The translations under genes and the position numbers were made by a program. The notes under the pieces were generated by a model. The model made no database searches and was not told the DNA's origin. It was given only the letters and a program-made list of their open reading frames with translations. DNA of 34,583 bases from CAYVBJ01 sp964449075. GTDB lineage: Bacteria > Bacteroidota > Rhodothermia > Balneolales > Balneolaceae. The stretch spans positions 1 through 34,583 of the forward strand of contig CAYVBJ010000033.1 in the NCBI GenBank assembly GCA_964449075.1. Direction: 5' to 3'. Every line of letters begins with the position of its first letter. Within the stretch, counting starts at the first letter, position 1. Below, piece by piece: positions 24,954 through 33,675 of this stretch.

Positions 24954-27578
24954 ATGAATAATTCCAAAGATTCACATTCACTCCGTTTGTTAGAGAGATT
25001 TTCACTTTTCGTGGAAAGGCACTCTCTGTGGATTGTAATTCTATATGTGGTAATCTCTGCTTTTGCAATCCATTACACAATTCAGAATCTTGGAATCAAC
25101 AGTAATACAGCCGAAATGTTTGATCCTGAGCTCGAATTCCGGCAAAACCAGGATCAGTTTAATGAACTTTTTCCACTCACAAAAAACAACCTGGTTATTG
25201 TCGTTGAAGGTGAAACACCAGAAGTAACTGAAATTACAGCACTTGATCTCTATACGGAGTTTAAAAAAGATACAGTTCATTTCAGTAATGTGTACTTGCC
25301 CGGAGCCGGTGACTTTTTCAAACAAAACCAGTTTCTGTTTTTAAATACTGAGGAACTCGAAAATCTTTCGTCGAGGCTTTCCCGTTCCAATGTTTTTTTA
25401 TCACTGCTGGCTCAAAACAATAGTTTGCGCGGCTTGTTCTCACTTATCGATTTAATTCTTGAACAGGGAAATGAGACTCAGGTTGTGCAGCTCAATGGCC
25501 TGTTTGGCCAAATCAGCAATACCATAGACGACAGAATAGAAAACGGTAACAGTTCACTCTCCTGGCAGCAGGCGTTTGGAGGTTCTGAGCTAACCGAACA
25601 GGCTGGAATCCGGTTTATCCAGGCCCAGCCTGTATTGAATTACAGCCGGTTAACACCTGCTAAAGAGGCAATCGAAACGGCCCGGCTTCTGACCGAAAAA
25701 TATTCTGATAGCGATAAGGTACGTGTGCGAATTACCGGTAAGCTTGCAATGGGATATGAAGAGATGCAAAGTGTAACCGGGGGAGCCGTTACAGCCAGTA
25801 TTCTGGCACTTTTATTCGTAACGCTGATTCTGTGGATAGGACTTCGTTCTTCCAGGCTGATCGGCAGCTCCATTATAACATTACTGGCAGGCCTTTTCAT
25901 TACTCTCGCTTTCACAGCCTGGGCAATCGGACAGCTGAATATGATATCTGTCGCATTTGCTGTTCTCTATATCGGTCTCGGAATTGATTATGCCATTCAT
26001 TTTACACTAAAATACAATGAGTTTACCCATGGCAATCAGACTATGGGAAATGCATTTTTCAATAGTATAAAAGGTGTGGGACCTGCCCTGCTGCTAACCT
26101 GCATATCTACTGCTATCGGGTTTTATGCTTTTCTTCCCACTACATTTGACGGGGTATCCGAACTCGGGCTGATCGCAGGCACCGGTATGTTTATCAGCTT
26201 TATTGTTACATTTACACTGCTTCCCTCACTTTTGAATCTCTTCCGGCATCACAACTATAAAACTTCTGATGCCACATTAACTGCACCTTTTTCTGAAACA
26301 CTTTCAGGCATTCTTCAACGGCACAAAAATGTAATAAGAAGCCTTGGAATTATAGCTGCCATTGCATCCCTTGCCTTTGTGCACGCGATTGAATTTGATT
26401 ACGATCCCATGAATTTAAGGGATCAGCAGTCTGAATCGGTATCTGCCATTATTGACCTGGTTGAAGAGGAGAGATTATCACCCTGGAATATTGAAATTGT
26501 GGAAGAAAAAAGATCTGAAGTTAAAGAGAAATCAGATAGTATAAAGAAGATCGAATCGTCCGGACAAGTGCTCACTGTTTTCAGTTTTGTACCTGAAAAC
26601 CAGGAAGAAAAACTGGAGATAGTCAATAATATCAATTCCAGGATTTCACGTATTCCTGAAATCAGAAAGGATTCAGCTGCAATGGACATACAGAATCAGG
26701 TTGAAGCTGTATCAATCCTGGAAAACAGTATCCGGGATTATGCCAAAACAAGACCGGAAAATCTTTATCATCTTGAGGAGTCAGTTGGGCTTCTGAACAG
26801 TACACTTGATGAACTTTCATTTGATGAACGGAGGAATCTGATTGAGCATGTAGAAGAGGGCTTGCTTGAACACTTCCCTTTAATGCTTTCGAATCTCAAA
26901 AAAGCTGCATCAGCAACCCCGGTTTCAATAGATTCATTACCGGCCGCACTGAAAAACAGGTGGATTTCACCGACCGGAGAAAAATACCGTATCCGGGTAT
27001 CTCCGGCAGCCGGTATCGATGATCCCCAAACCCTACGCTCATTTTCCAAAAAGGTTCGCGAAGTTTCCCCTGATGCCACCGGAGAATTGGTCACATTTAT
27101 TGAATCGGGAAATATTGTTGTTGAAGCTTTCAGGGAAGCACTTATCTATTCATTGCTGGCTATAACAATACTTTTACTGATTTATCTGCGCAGTTTTATC
27201 TACACTATCTATATTCTGTTTCCACTGTTTCTGGTTGCTCTGCTGACAGGGGCAGCAATGGTAATATTTGGCATTAAATTTAATTTTGCCAATATCATTG
27301 CACTGCCTATGCTGCTCGGTCTTGGAGTAGATAATGCCATTCACATGGTTCACCGCGCTAAAGAAGGATCAATAGACAGTAAAGATTTGTTAAAAACCAC
27401 AACGTCCCGGGCGATCTTTTTCAGTTCACTTACTACATTATTCAGTTTTGGCAATCTGATGGTATCTCCGCATTCCGGCACTGCAAGCCTGGGGCTGGTT
27501 CTCTTGTTTGGTATTCTGTTTTTAATTTTTTCAACTCTGATTGTGCTTCCGGCATTCTTGATCCGGAAAAAGGACTAG
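24954..27578 (+). CDS. MMPL/RND transporter, HpnN-like
   Basis: An 874-aa RND-superfamily integral membrane protein with the duplicated SSD-type layout: TM1, a large periplasmic loop, a five-helix bundle, TM7, a second loop, and a second bundle. Family motifs are NSNTAEMFDPELEFRQ after TM1, IGLGIDYAIHFTLKYNE (about 339-355) and LLGLGVDNAIHMVHRAKE (about 785-802) in the TM4/TM10 equivalents. The opening segment resembles the hopanoid-biosynthesis-associated transporter HpnN. The predicted role is proton-driven lipid export to the outer membrane. No hopanoid or other lipid genes are visible in the window, so the substrate is uncertain. The ATG at 24954 has no clear Shine-Dalgarno. A run of 198 bp without a gene precedes it. 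Confidence 0.87.
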   Translation: MNNSKDSHSLRLLERFSLFVERHSLWIVILYVVISAFAIHYTIQNLGINSNTAEMFDPELEFRQNQDQFNELFPLTKNNLVIVVEGETPEVTEITALDLYTEFKKDTVHFSNVYLPGAGDFFKQNQFLFLNTEELENLSSRLSRSNVFLSLLAQNNSLRGLFSLIDLILEQGNETQVVQLNGLFGQISNTIDDRIENGNSSLSWQQAFGGSELTEQAGIRFIQAQPVLNYSRLTPAKEAIETARLLTEKYSDSDKVRVRITGKLAMGYEEMQSVTGGAVTASILALLFVTLILWIGLRSSRLIGSSIITLLAGLFITLAFTAWAIGQLNMISVAFAVLYIGLGIDYAIHFTLKYNEFTHGNQTMGNAFFNSIKGVGPALLLTCISTAIGFYAFLPTTFDGVSELGLIAGTGMFISFIVTFTLLPSLLNLFRHHNYKTSDATLTAPFSETLSGILQRHKNVIRSLGIIAAIASLAFVHAIEFDYDPMNLRDQQSESVSAIIDLVEEERLSPWNIEIVEEKRSEVKEKSDSIKKIESSGQVLTVFSFVPENQEEKLEIVNNINSRISRIPEIRKDSAAMDIQNQVEAVSILENSIRDYAKTRPENLYHLEESVGLLNSTLDELSFDERRNLIEHVEEGLLEHFPLMLSNLKKAASATPVSIDSLPAALKNRWISPTGEKYRIRVSPAAGIDDPQTLRSFSKKVREVSPDATGELVTFIESGNIVVEAFREALIYSLLAITILLLIYLRSFIYTIYILFPLFLVALLTGAAMVIFGIKFNFANIIALPMLLGLGVDNAIHMVHRAKEGSIDSKDLLKTTTSRAIFFSSLTTLFSFGNLMVSPHSGTASLGLVLLFGILFLIFSTLIVLPAFLIRKKD

Positions 27579-27618
27579 AGCTATTTTACAAACTACCTGG
27601 ATTCAAGTAAAGGATATG

Positions 27619-27641
27619 AAAAAATGTCTGCAATCAGACAC
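27619..27641 (-). terminator. Intrinsic terminator of the dksA-like operon
   Basis: Read on the minus strand, TGTCTG-ATTG-CAGACA (27640-27625) is a perfect 6-bp stem with a 4-nt loop, followed directly by six T residues (27624-27619). It ends the leftward transcript of the DksA-like and 79-aa genes and also lies 40 bp past the stop of the convergent MMPL gene. Confidence 0.65.
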
Positions 27642-27781
27642 CTGAAGACCGGTCACTTATAGAAGAGCACAGTGGATACAAATAATCATCCCACTCTTTA
27701 TCCATGTCTTTAAAAAAACCACTGAATGCCCCTGCATCTGCCATTGCAAATGCCACTCGTTTACTGCATGTAAAATACCGG

Positions 27782-28012
27782 TTAGCCCTTAATTTGGTCA
27801 ATCCGATCGATGAGTGCTTTATAAGCTTCCTCAACCGATTCACCCTCTGAAGTAATAACTTTACCGGTATCATCTCTTGCAGTAACTTCACACCCGTCCC
27901 ACTTTCTTTTTGTGTTTACAACCGAAAATCCAAGATAACCCTTGTTCTTAAGGATATTTATCCTCTCCTGGATTCTCGATTGCTCACTCTCTTTATGGAT
28001 CATCATTACCAT
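27782..28012 (-). CDS. Small conserved-looking hypothetical protein
   Basis: A 76-aa protein from ATG 28012 (a GTG at 28021 gives 79 aa; ATGs at 28006 and 28003 are also possible). It is not recognised. It has a charged helix (HKESEQSRIQERINILKNKG), a central GYLGFSVVNTKRKWDGCEVTARD segment and a C-terminal helix EEAYKALIDRIDQIKG. No signal peptide or membrane segment is present. The gene starts about 20 bp after the DksA-like stop on the same strand and is followed by an intrinsic terminator 140 bp downstream, so the two genes probably form an operon. The balanced charge pattern and operon position support a real gene, perhaps a regulator partner; function unknown. Confidence 0.6.
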   Translation of the reverse strand: MVMMIHKESEQSRIQERINILKNKGYLGFSVVNTKRKWDGCEVTARDDTGKVITSEGESVEEAYKALIDRIDQIKG

Positions 28013-28033
28013 GACTCTCACATTTAATTAAAA

Positions 28034-28456
28034 CTAATTTCTCCTTTTTAAACCTTTCAGTTTTGCATCTACGCTGTAATTTGTATGTGGCACAATCTCA
28101 AGACGCCCTTTTTCTATAGGCTCACCTGTTGCCACACAAATTCCATATGTTCCTCTTTTTATCCGCATTAATGCACGGTCGAGCTGCTGGATGTATCTGC
28201 GGGTTCTTTCCAGGAATTGGTAGTTTAAGTCCTGTTCCTCCATATTGGATCCCAAATCTCCCTGGTGGTGAGTAATAGAAGACTGATCAGCATCGTCCAC
28301 GTCCCTGTGGTTCTCTATATTTTTCCTGATTGCTTCAAATTCATGAAGTGCTTCTTTTCGTTTTTTCAGAAGCAAATTTTCAAAATAATTAAGTTCCTCC
28401 TCACTGAATGGATACTCCTTTACCTTTTTTTTACCAATCTTAGTTGCTGTTCCCAT
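28034..28456 (-). CDS. TraR/DksA-family protein with degenerate zinc finger
   Basis: A 140-aa DksA/TraR-like protein. Residues about 18-100 form the coiled coil (EEELNYFENLLLKKRKEALHEFEAI and the returning helix ending LDRALMRIKRGTYG) with an acidic tip around DVDDADQ (52-58), the part that enters the RNA polymerase secondary channel in DksA. The C4 zinc motif CxxC-x17-CxxC appears as Cys107-xx-Thr110 ... Ser128-xx-Ala131 (GICVATGEPIEKGRLEIVPH), so only one of four Cys is left. Such Cys-poor forms occur in Bacteroidota. The expected role is control of rRNA and stress transcription. GAGGA lies about 7 bp before the ATG at 28456. Confidence 0.88.
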   Translation of the reverse strand: MGTATKIGKKKVKEYPFSEEELNYFENLLLKKRKEALHEFEAIRKNIENHRDVDDADQSSITHHQGDLGSNMEEQDLNYQFLERTRRYIQQLDRALMRIKRGTYGICVATGEPIEKGRLEIVPHTNYSVDAKLKGLKRRN

Positions 28457-28756
28457 CTCTTATCCTCTTTTTGATTTATTATTAGATTCGAACTATAGAT
28501 AACTATTTGTGATAATGTTCAAAAGAGTCCTTTCACTGAATCAATTGTAATGGTAAATATTACATAAACACAGTAGTTATATTATTTCACACATCTTGCT
28601 AATTCCCGCGAGTAAGGGAAAATACTACAGCATCCTGTCAAATCACCCTGCATTTATACGATTATCAATGATCTATATTCAAAACAGATTCATTGATAAC
28701 CTGACTAAAAAATTAAGAGTACAGTTTATAATCATGCTACGGTATAATTATAAATA

Positions 28757-28786
28757 AACAGGGAAATATCCCGCCTGTTACTTTTT
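28757..28786 (+). terminator. Possible intrinsic terminator or leader hairpin
   Basis: AACAGG (28757-28762) pairs with CCTGTT (28774-28779), with an inner alternative GGGA/TCCC pairing, and five T residues follow at 28782-28786. It could end an unannotated rightward transcript or act as an attenuator in the nifJ leader. No upstream rightward gene explains it. Confidence 0.35.
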
Positions 28787-28863
28787 GACGATGATCAGAC
28801 AGATCATATCAAAGAGTGTACTCCGGTTTTCTGATTATATAGGATTTACAAATTTATTGTTTC

Positions 28864-28912
28864 CCGGTTGAACTCTAAAAGAGTAAAATAAAACAACCGG
28901 CTGCTAACTTTC
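28864..28912 (+). promoter_or_regulatory. Nested inverted repeat with -7-like element before nifJ
   Basis: CCGGTTG (28864-28870) and CAACCGG (28894-28900) form a perfect 7-bp inverted repeat enclosing ACTCT-AAA-AGAGT (28872-28884). TAACTTTC (28905-28912, one mismatch to TAnnTTTG) follows 4 bp later. This may be an operator just upstream of the nifJ promoter, or a -33 region masked by a hairpin. Confidence 0.35.
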
Positions 28913-28985
28913 ACACTTCATGTCTAAATCGTCTTCGATCCTTCTCGGGTCCTGGGTGATTGGAGATGTTAATAACAGACTCTCC

Positions 28986-28990
28986 GGAGG
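28986..28990 (+). promoter_or_regulatory. Shine-Dalgarno deciding the nifJ start
   Basis: GGAGG lies 8 bp before the ATG at 28999. It supports that start over the in-frame ATG at 28960, which would add 13 residues unlike the family N-terminus. Confidence 0.65.
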
Positions 28991-28998
28991 TTTTACTT

Positions 28999-31900
28999 AT
29001 GGCTCGCAAACAAATCACCATCGACGCCAACGAGGCAGTTGCCTATATAGCTCACCATCTGAACGAAGTTATAGCCATCTATCCCATAACGCCTGCCTCT
29101 CCTATGGGTGAATGGGCAGATTCATGGTCTATGGCAGGAAGTGAAAATATCTGGGGCACAATACCCGAGGTTATTGAACTGCAGAGTGAGGGCGGAGCAG
29201 CCGGTACTGTTCACGGCGCACTGCAATCGGGTGCGCTCACAACCACTTTTACGGCATCCCAGGGCCTGCTTTTAATGATGCCTAACTTATATAAAATTGC
29301 CGGAGAGTTAACTTCTGCAGTTATCCACGTGGCTGCGCGCTCTGTTGCCGGCCATGCGCTTTCAATTTTTGGGGATCACAGTGATGTTATGCCTATGCGG
29401 GCTACCGGAATGGGGCTTCTTGCGTCAAACAGTGTTCAGGAAGCAATGGATATGGCCCTGATTGCTCATTCAGCAACTCTTGAAGCCAGGATTCCTTTTA
29501 TACATTTTTTCGACGGTTTCCGTACTTCTCACGAGATTCAAAAAATAGAACAGATCTCTGTTGAAGATATGCGTTCCATGATCGATGATAAATTTGTAAT
29601 TGAACACAGGAACCGTGCACTTAAACCTGACAGCCCGGTTTTGCGGGGAACAGCTCAAAATCCGGATGTATTTTTTCAATCTAAAGAGTCCGTAAATAAA
29701 TACTACCGGGATTGCCCTTCTGTTGTTCAATCTGCGATGGACCGCTTTGCCGGTCTTACCGGCCGTTCCTATAAGCTCTTTGATTACTACGGAGCTGAAG
29801 ATGCAGAAAGAGTAATTATCCTGATGGGATCAGGTGCAGAAACTGTTCACGAAACCGTAGACCGGCTGAATGTTAAAAATGAAAAAACCGGCGTTGTAAA
29901 AGTCCGCCTCTACCGTCCGTTTGATACGGCAGCATTTTTGAATTCACTGCCGGAAACAACGAAAGCCATTGCTGTACTCGACAGAACTAAAGAACCGGGA
30001 AGCACCGGTGAGCCACTCTATACGGATGTACTGTCTGCACTGCATGAAAATCGCTCTGAATCCATCCGATCATTCAAAAGTGAACCCGGGGTAATCGGCG
30101 GCCGTTACGGATTATCATCCAAAGAGTTTACGCCTTCAATGGTGAAATCTGTTTTTGATGAACTTGAAAAAGAGAAACCGAAAAACCATTTTACAATCGG
30201 CATTCACGATGATGTTACTCATACTTCACTTTCGTTTAACGGAAGTATGGAAAAAGAGAAAAGTGAGCTCTTTGAAGCACTTTTCTTTGGATTGGGTGCT
30301 GATGGCACTGTCAGTGCAAATAAGAATTCCATTAAGATCATAGGTGAGAAAACAGATAATTTTGCACAGGGTTATTTTGTTTACGATTCCAAAAAATCCG
30401 GGGCCAAAACCATCTCCCACCTGCGGTTTGGTCCGGATCCGATTCACTCAGCCTATTTAATTGAAGAGGCAGACTTTATTGCCTGTCACCAGTTCAATTT
30501 CCTCGAGCGAATCGACATCCTGAAATATGCCCGGGATGGGTCCACATTTCTCCTTAATGCTCCCTTCCCTCCGGATCAGGTGTGGGATCATTTGCCGGAA
30601 AAAGTACAAAATCAAATTCTTGAGAAAAACATCAGGTTCTACTCGATCGATGCATATAAAATTGCTGATAAAAGCGGTATGGGAAAACGTATCAATACTG
30701 TTATGCAGGCTTGCTTTTTTGCAATTACGGATGTAATAGAGACGGAAAAAGCTATCAAAGCTGTGAAAGATGCCATTCGAAAAACCTATGGCAAGAGAGG
30801 AGAAACTGTTTTGGAAAATAATTTCTCAGCTGTTGACAATGCGCTTGAAAATCTGAGTGAAATTGAGGTTCCAGATAAAGCCAGTTCAAAAATAGAGATG
30901 AGGCCAACTGTTCCGGATGAAGCGCCCGAATTTGTACAGAAGGTAATTGCTGAAATTATTGCAGGCAATGGAGACAGCCTCCCCGTAAGTGCCTTCCCGG
31001 TTGACGGCACCTTTCCGACCGGAACCACCCAATGGGAAAAAAGAAATATTACCCAGGAGATTCCTGTTCTTGACCCGGATGTTTGCATCCAGTGCAGCAA
31101 GTGTGCGATGGTATGCCCCCATGGAGTTATCCGTATTAAAGCATTTGATGAGGGACACCTTGAGGCAGCTCCGTCCGATTTCAAATATATGGACGCAAAA
31201 GGCCGAGAATGGCCCGATAACACCAAAATTTCAATACAGGTATCACCCGAAGATTGTACCGGCTGCGAACTTTGCGTTGAAGTTTGTCCGGCGAAGAACA
31301 AGGAAGAGACCGGCCTGAAGGCATTGAACATGCACTCTCTGGATCCTCTGCTTGAACAGGAAATTGAGAACTGGGATTTCTTTCTGGGTTTACCCGAATA
31401 CGACCGGTCTGAACTAAAACAAAATACAGTGAAAGGATCACAATACCTGGAACCGTTGTTTGAATTTTCAGGAGCCTGTTCCGGGTGCGGAGAAACACCA
31501 TACATTAAACTGGTAACCCAGCTCTTTGGCGACAGAATGCTCGTTGCCAATGCAACCGGGTGCTCCTCAATCTATGGCGGCAACCTGCCAACTACCCCCT
31601 GGGCAAAAAATTCTGCCGGGCTAGGTCCCGCCTGGTCAAATTCACTCTTTGAAGACAATGCAGAATTTGGCCTCGGATTTCGTCTTACTATCGATAAGCA
31701 GACTCAGCAGGCTCAGAACCTCCTTAAAAATATAAATTCTGACCTGCCCGAAAAACTTGTCACGGAATTACTGGAGGCTGATCAGTCGACAGAGGAAGGT
31801 ATCTTTGAACAGAGAGAACGTGTTGCGGAACTCAAGGAGTTACTAAAGGATAACAACAGCGGCAATATGCAGATGCTTTACAGCCTTGCTGATTACCTGG

Positions 31901-32559
31901 TGCGGAAAAGCGTCTGGATCATCGGCGGTGACGGCTGGGCTTATGACATTGGCTACGGCGGACTCGATCACGTTCTTGCAAGCGGACGCGATGTGAATAT
32001 TCTGGTACTGGATACGGAAGTTTATTCAAATACCGGCGGACAGCGATCGAAAGCTACCCCGCTCGGAGCTGTGGCCAAATTCGCTGCAGGCGGAAAAGAG
32101 ACTGCGAAAAAAGATCTTGGCATGCTTGCTGTAAGCAGCGGCAAAGCATACGTGGCCCGAATTGCCATGGGAGCCAATGATACACAGACAGTCCGCGCAA
32201 TCATGGAAGCGGAAAAATTTCCGGGGCCATCACTCATTATAGCTTACAGCCACTGTATAGCACATGGATATGACATGAAACACGGTCTCAATCAGCAAAA
32301 ACTGGCCGTTGATTCTGCCTACTGGCCGCTTTTCAGGTTTAATCCCCAACTTAAGGGCGAGAATGAAAATCCATTTTCTCTCGACTCGAAGAAACCAAAA
32401 ATTCCGCTTACCGACTATGCCTACAACGAAATGAGATATTTGATGCTTTTGAAATCAAATCCGAAAGTAGCAAAAAGACTCATGAATCAGGCACAGCAAG
32501 AAGTAAATGAACAGTGGAAGGTATATGAAAATATGGAGCAGATGTATAACAATAGCTGA
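28999..32559 (+). CDS. nifJ: Pyruvate:ferredoxin (flavodoxin) oxidoreductase
   Basis: An 1186-aa single-chain PFOR that oxidises pyruvate and CoA to acetyl-CoA and CO2 and reduces ferredoxin or flavodoxin. The domain order is complete: the substrate domain starting IDANEAVAYIAHHL, with YPITPASPMGEW and TFTASQGLLLMMPN; the gamma/linker domain; two 4Fe-4S motifs, CIQCSKCAMVCP from Cys696 and CTGCELCVEVCP from Cys753; the proximal-cluster Cys residues in ACSGCGET, ATGCSS and SHCIAHG (Cys1086); and the TPP motif GDGWAYDIGYGG...NTGGQ. The length matches the usual 1170-1200. A good ribosome binding site precedes ATG 28999. The DHOD-like gene follows after 37 bp. The enzyme is usually oxygen-sensitive, so redox control is expected. 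Confidence 0.97.
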   Translation: MARKQITIDANEAVAYIAHHLNEVIAIYPITPASPMGEWADSWSMAGSENIWGTIPEVIELQSEGGAAGTVHGALQSGALTTTFTASQGLLLMMPNLYKIAGELTSAVIHVAARSVAGHALSIFGDHSDVMPMRATGMGLLASNSVQEAMDMALIAHSATLEARIPFIHFFDGFRTSHEIQKIEQISVEDMRSMIDDKFVIEHRNRALKPDSPVLRGTAQNPDVFFQSKESVNKYYRDCPSVVQSAMDRFAGLTGRSYKLFDYYGAEDAERVIILMGSGAETVHETVDRLNVKNEKTGVVKVRLYRPFDTAAFLNSLPETTKAIAVLDRTKEPGSTGEPLYTDVLSALHENRSESIRSFKSEPGVIGGRYGLSSKEFTPSMVKSVFDELEKEKPKNHFTIGIHDDVTHTSLSFNGSMEKEKSELFEALFFGLGADGTVSANKNSIKIIGEKTDNFAQGYFVYDSKKSGAKTISHLRFGPDPIHSAYLIEEADFIACHQFNFLERIDILKYARDGSTFLLNAPFPPDQVWDHLPEKVQNQILEKNIRFYSIDAYKIADKSGMGKRINTVMQACFFAITDVIETEKAIKAVKDAIRKTYGKRGETVLENNFSAVDNALENLSEIEVPDKASSKIEMRPTVPDEAPEFVQKVIAEIIAGNGDSLPVSAFPVDGTFPTGTTQWEKRNITQEIPVLDPDVCIQCSKCAMVCPHGVIRIKAFDEGHLEAAPSDFKYMDAKGREWPDNTKISIQVSPEDCTGCELCVEVCPAKNKEETGLKALNMHSLDPLLEQEIENWDFFLGLPEYDRSELKQNTVKGSQYLEPLFEFSGACSGCGETPYIKLVTQLFGDRMLVANATGCSSIYGGNLPTTPWAKNSAGLGPAWSNSLFEDNAEFGLGFRLTIDKQTQQAQNLLKNINSDLPEKLVTELLEADQSTEEGIFEQRERVAELKELLKDNNSGNMQMLYSLADYLVRKSVWIIGGDGWAYDIGYGGLDHVLASGRDVNILVLDTEVYSNTGGQRSKATPLGAVAKFAAGGKETAKKDLGMLAVSSGKAYVARIAMGANDTQTVRAIMEAEKFPGPSLIIAYSHCIAHGYDMKHGLNQQKLAVDSAYWPLFRFNPQLKGENENPFSLDSKKPKIPLTDYAYNEMRYLMLLKSNPKVAKRLMNQAQQEVNEQWKVYENMEQMYNNS

Positions 32560-32596
32560 CCGTTCTCACAATTAATTTCAAAATAATCAAACCACT

Positions 32597-33595
32597 ATGA
32601 ACCTGGAAACCAACTATCTCGGACTCACCTTAAAAAACCCACTTGTTCCATCAGCATCACCGCTATCCGGTAACGTGGATACAGTTAGAAAGATGGAAGA
32701 TTCAGGTGCCGCAGCGGTGGTTATGTACTCTCTGTTTGAGGAACAGATCACATTCGAAAGCCGGGCGCTTGATCACTATCTCTCTACCACAGGCGAAAGT
32801 TATGCTGAAGCTTTAAGCTATTTTCCCGAACCCGATGAATATCACAACATTGAAGCGGAAGAGTACCTTGATCAGATCAGGAAGCTTAAAGAGGCTGTTG
32901 ACATCCCTGTAATTGCAAGTTTAAACGGCGTTTCAAAAGGAGGATGGATGTCGTATGCTAAAAATATGGAAGAGGCCGGTGCAGACGCCCTGGAACTGAA
33001 TATCTACTATGTGGCAACAGATCCGGAACTCACATCCAAAATGGTGGAAGATATGTACATTGAAAATGTGAAACAGGTGAAAAGCAGTGTCGATATCCCG
33101 GTTTCCGTAAAACTGAGTCCCTATTTCAGCTCTTTTGCCAATATGGCTGTTCATCTTGAAAATGCAGGCTCTGACGGACTTGTTCTGTTTAACAGGTTTT
33201 ATCAGCCCGATATCGATCTTGAAACACTTGAAATACTGCCCAGCCTTCAAATGAGTCATCCGTTTGAAAAACGACTCCCCCTGCGCTGGATTGCTATTTT
33301 AAGACCCAATTTAAAGGGAAGCCTTGCCGCAACCACAGGTATTCATACAGCCGAAGATGTTATCAAAATGATCCTTGCCGGGGCTGATGTTGCAATGATG
33401 GCATCCGTACTACTTGTAAAAGGCGTGGAAGAACTCAGAAATATCAGAGCCAATATCCTGGAATGGATGGACCGCAATGAATATGATTCTATTGAGAAAA
33501 TGAAAGGAAGCATGAGCTCAGCTTCTGTGGCGGAACCGGCTGCCTTTGAACGGGCAAATTATCTCAAAATCCTGCAAAGCTATAAACCGTCATAA
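32597..33595 (+). CDS. Dihydroorotate dehydrogenase-like FMN protein
   Basis: A 332-aa (beta/alpha)8 FMN-type protein of the DHOD_like group. It starts LETNYLGLTLKNPLVPSASPLSG, the N-terminal class I DHOD pattern, and contains VIASLNGVSKGGW, GADALELNIYYV, VPVSVKLSP-like IPVSVKLSPYFSS, and LAATTGIHTAEDVIKMILAGADVAMMAS, the FMN-phosphate region. It lacks the clear catalytic Cys/Ser and orotate-binding Asn pattern of true PyrD. The predicted product is cytoplasmic and its substrate is unknown. The gene sits 37 bp behind nifJ and 80 bp before a ferredoxin-NADP reductase gene, so an electron-transfer role tied to PFOR is likely (inference). Confidence 0.85.
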   Translation: MNLETNYLGLTLKNPLVPSASPLSGNVDTVRKMEDSGAAAVVMYSLFEEQITFESRALDHYLSTTGESYAEALSYFPEPDEYHNIEAEEYLDQIRKLKEAVDIPVIASLNGVSKGGWMSYAKNMEEAGADALELNIYYVATDPELTSKMVEDMYIENVKQVKSSVDIPVSVKLSPYFSSFANMAVHLENAGSDGLVLFNRFYQPDIDLETLEILPSLQMSHPFEKRLPLRWIAILRPNLKGSLAATTGIHTAEDVIKMILAGADVAMMASVLLVKGVEELRNIRANILEWMDRNEYDSIEKMKGSMSSASVAEPAAFERANYLKILQSYKPS

Positions 33596-33650
33596 CCTTC
33601 AAATAAATAATTTTTCCGTTATCAATAATTTTTTAGTTTACCTGAGTTCC

Positions 33651-33670
33651 AAAATAACTGAAAATAACTG
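33651..33670 (+). repeat. Tandem 10-bp direct repeat
   Basis: AAAATAACTG is repeated twice without a gap, ending 5 bp before the ATG of the reductase gene. It could affect translation initiation or be slippage-prone; nothing else supports a function. Confidence 0.5.
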
Positions 33671-33675
33671 ACCCA

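Larger units (their letters stand above)
28457..28998. other. 542-bp gene-free, repeat-rich regulatory region
   Basis: Between the divergent dksA-like gene and nifJ lies an AT-rich region with no convincing gene. It contains several inverted repeats: a hairpin with T run (28757-28786), ATGATC-N5-GATCAT (28791-28807), GAGT-GT-ACTC near 28814-28823, and a nested repeat at 28864-28900. A Crp/Fnr-like box TTGAC-N4-ATCAG spans 28785-28798. It must hold promoters for both genes and could code for a small RNA or a long nifJ leader. Confidence 0.5.

Noticed and set aside
27634..27891. 85-aa minus-strand frame overlapping the 76-79-aa gene
   Set aside because: It overlaps the better-supported gene in another frame for over 100 bp and its stop lies inside the terminator loop; no recognisable motif. 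A shorter 36-aa frame inside it is also unsupported.
28668..28757. 29-codon open frame (MIYIQNRF...) ending just before the 28757 hairpin
   Set aside because: Very short, no ribosome binding site, composition like the surrounding AT-rich spacer; no support for a gene.
30786..31550. 254-aa minus-strand frame opposite nifJ
   Set aside because: It is the antisense shadow of the iron-sulfur domain of nifJ; Ser/Pro-rich composition and no family resemblance.
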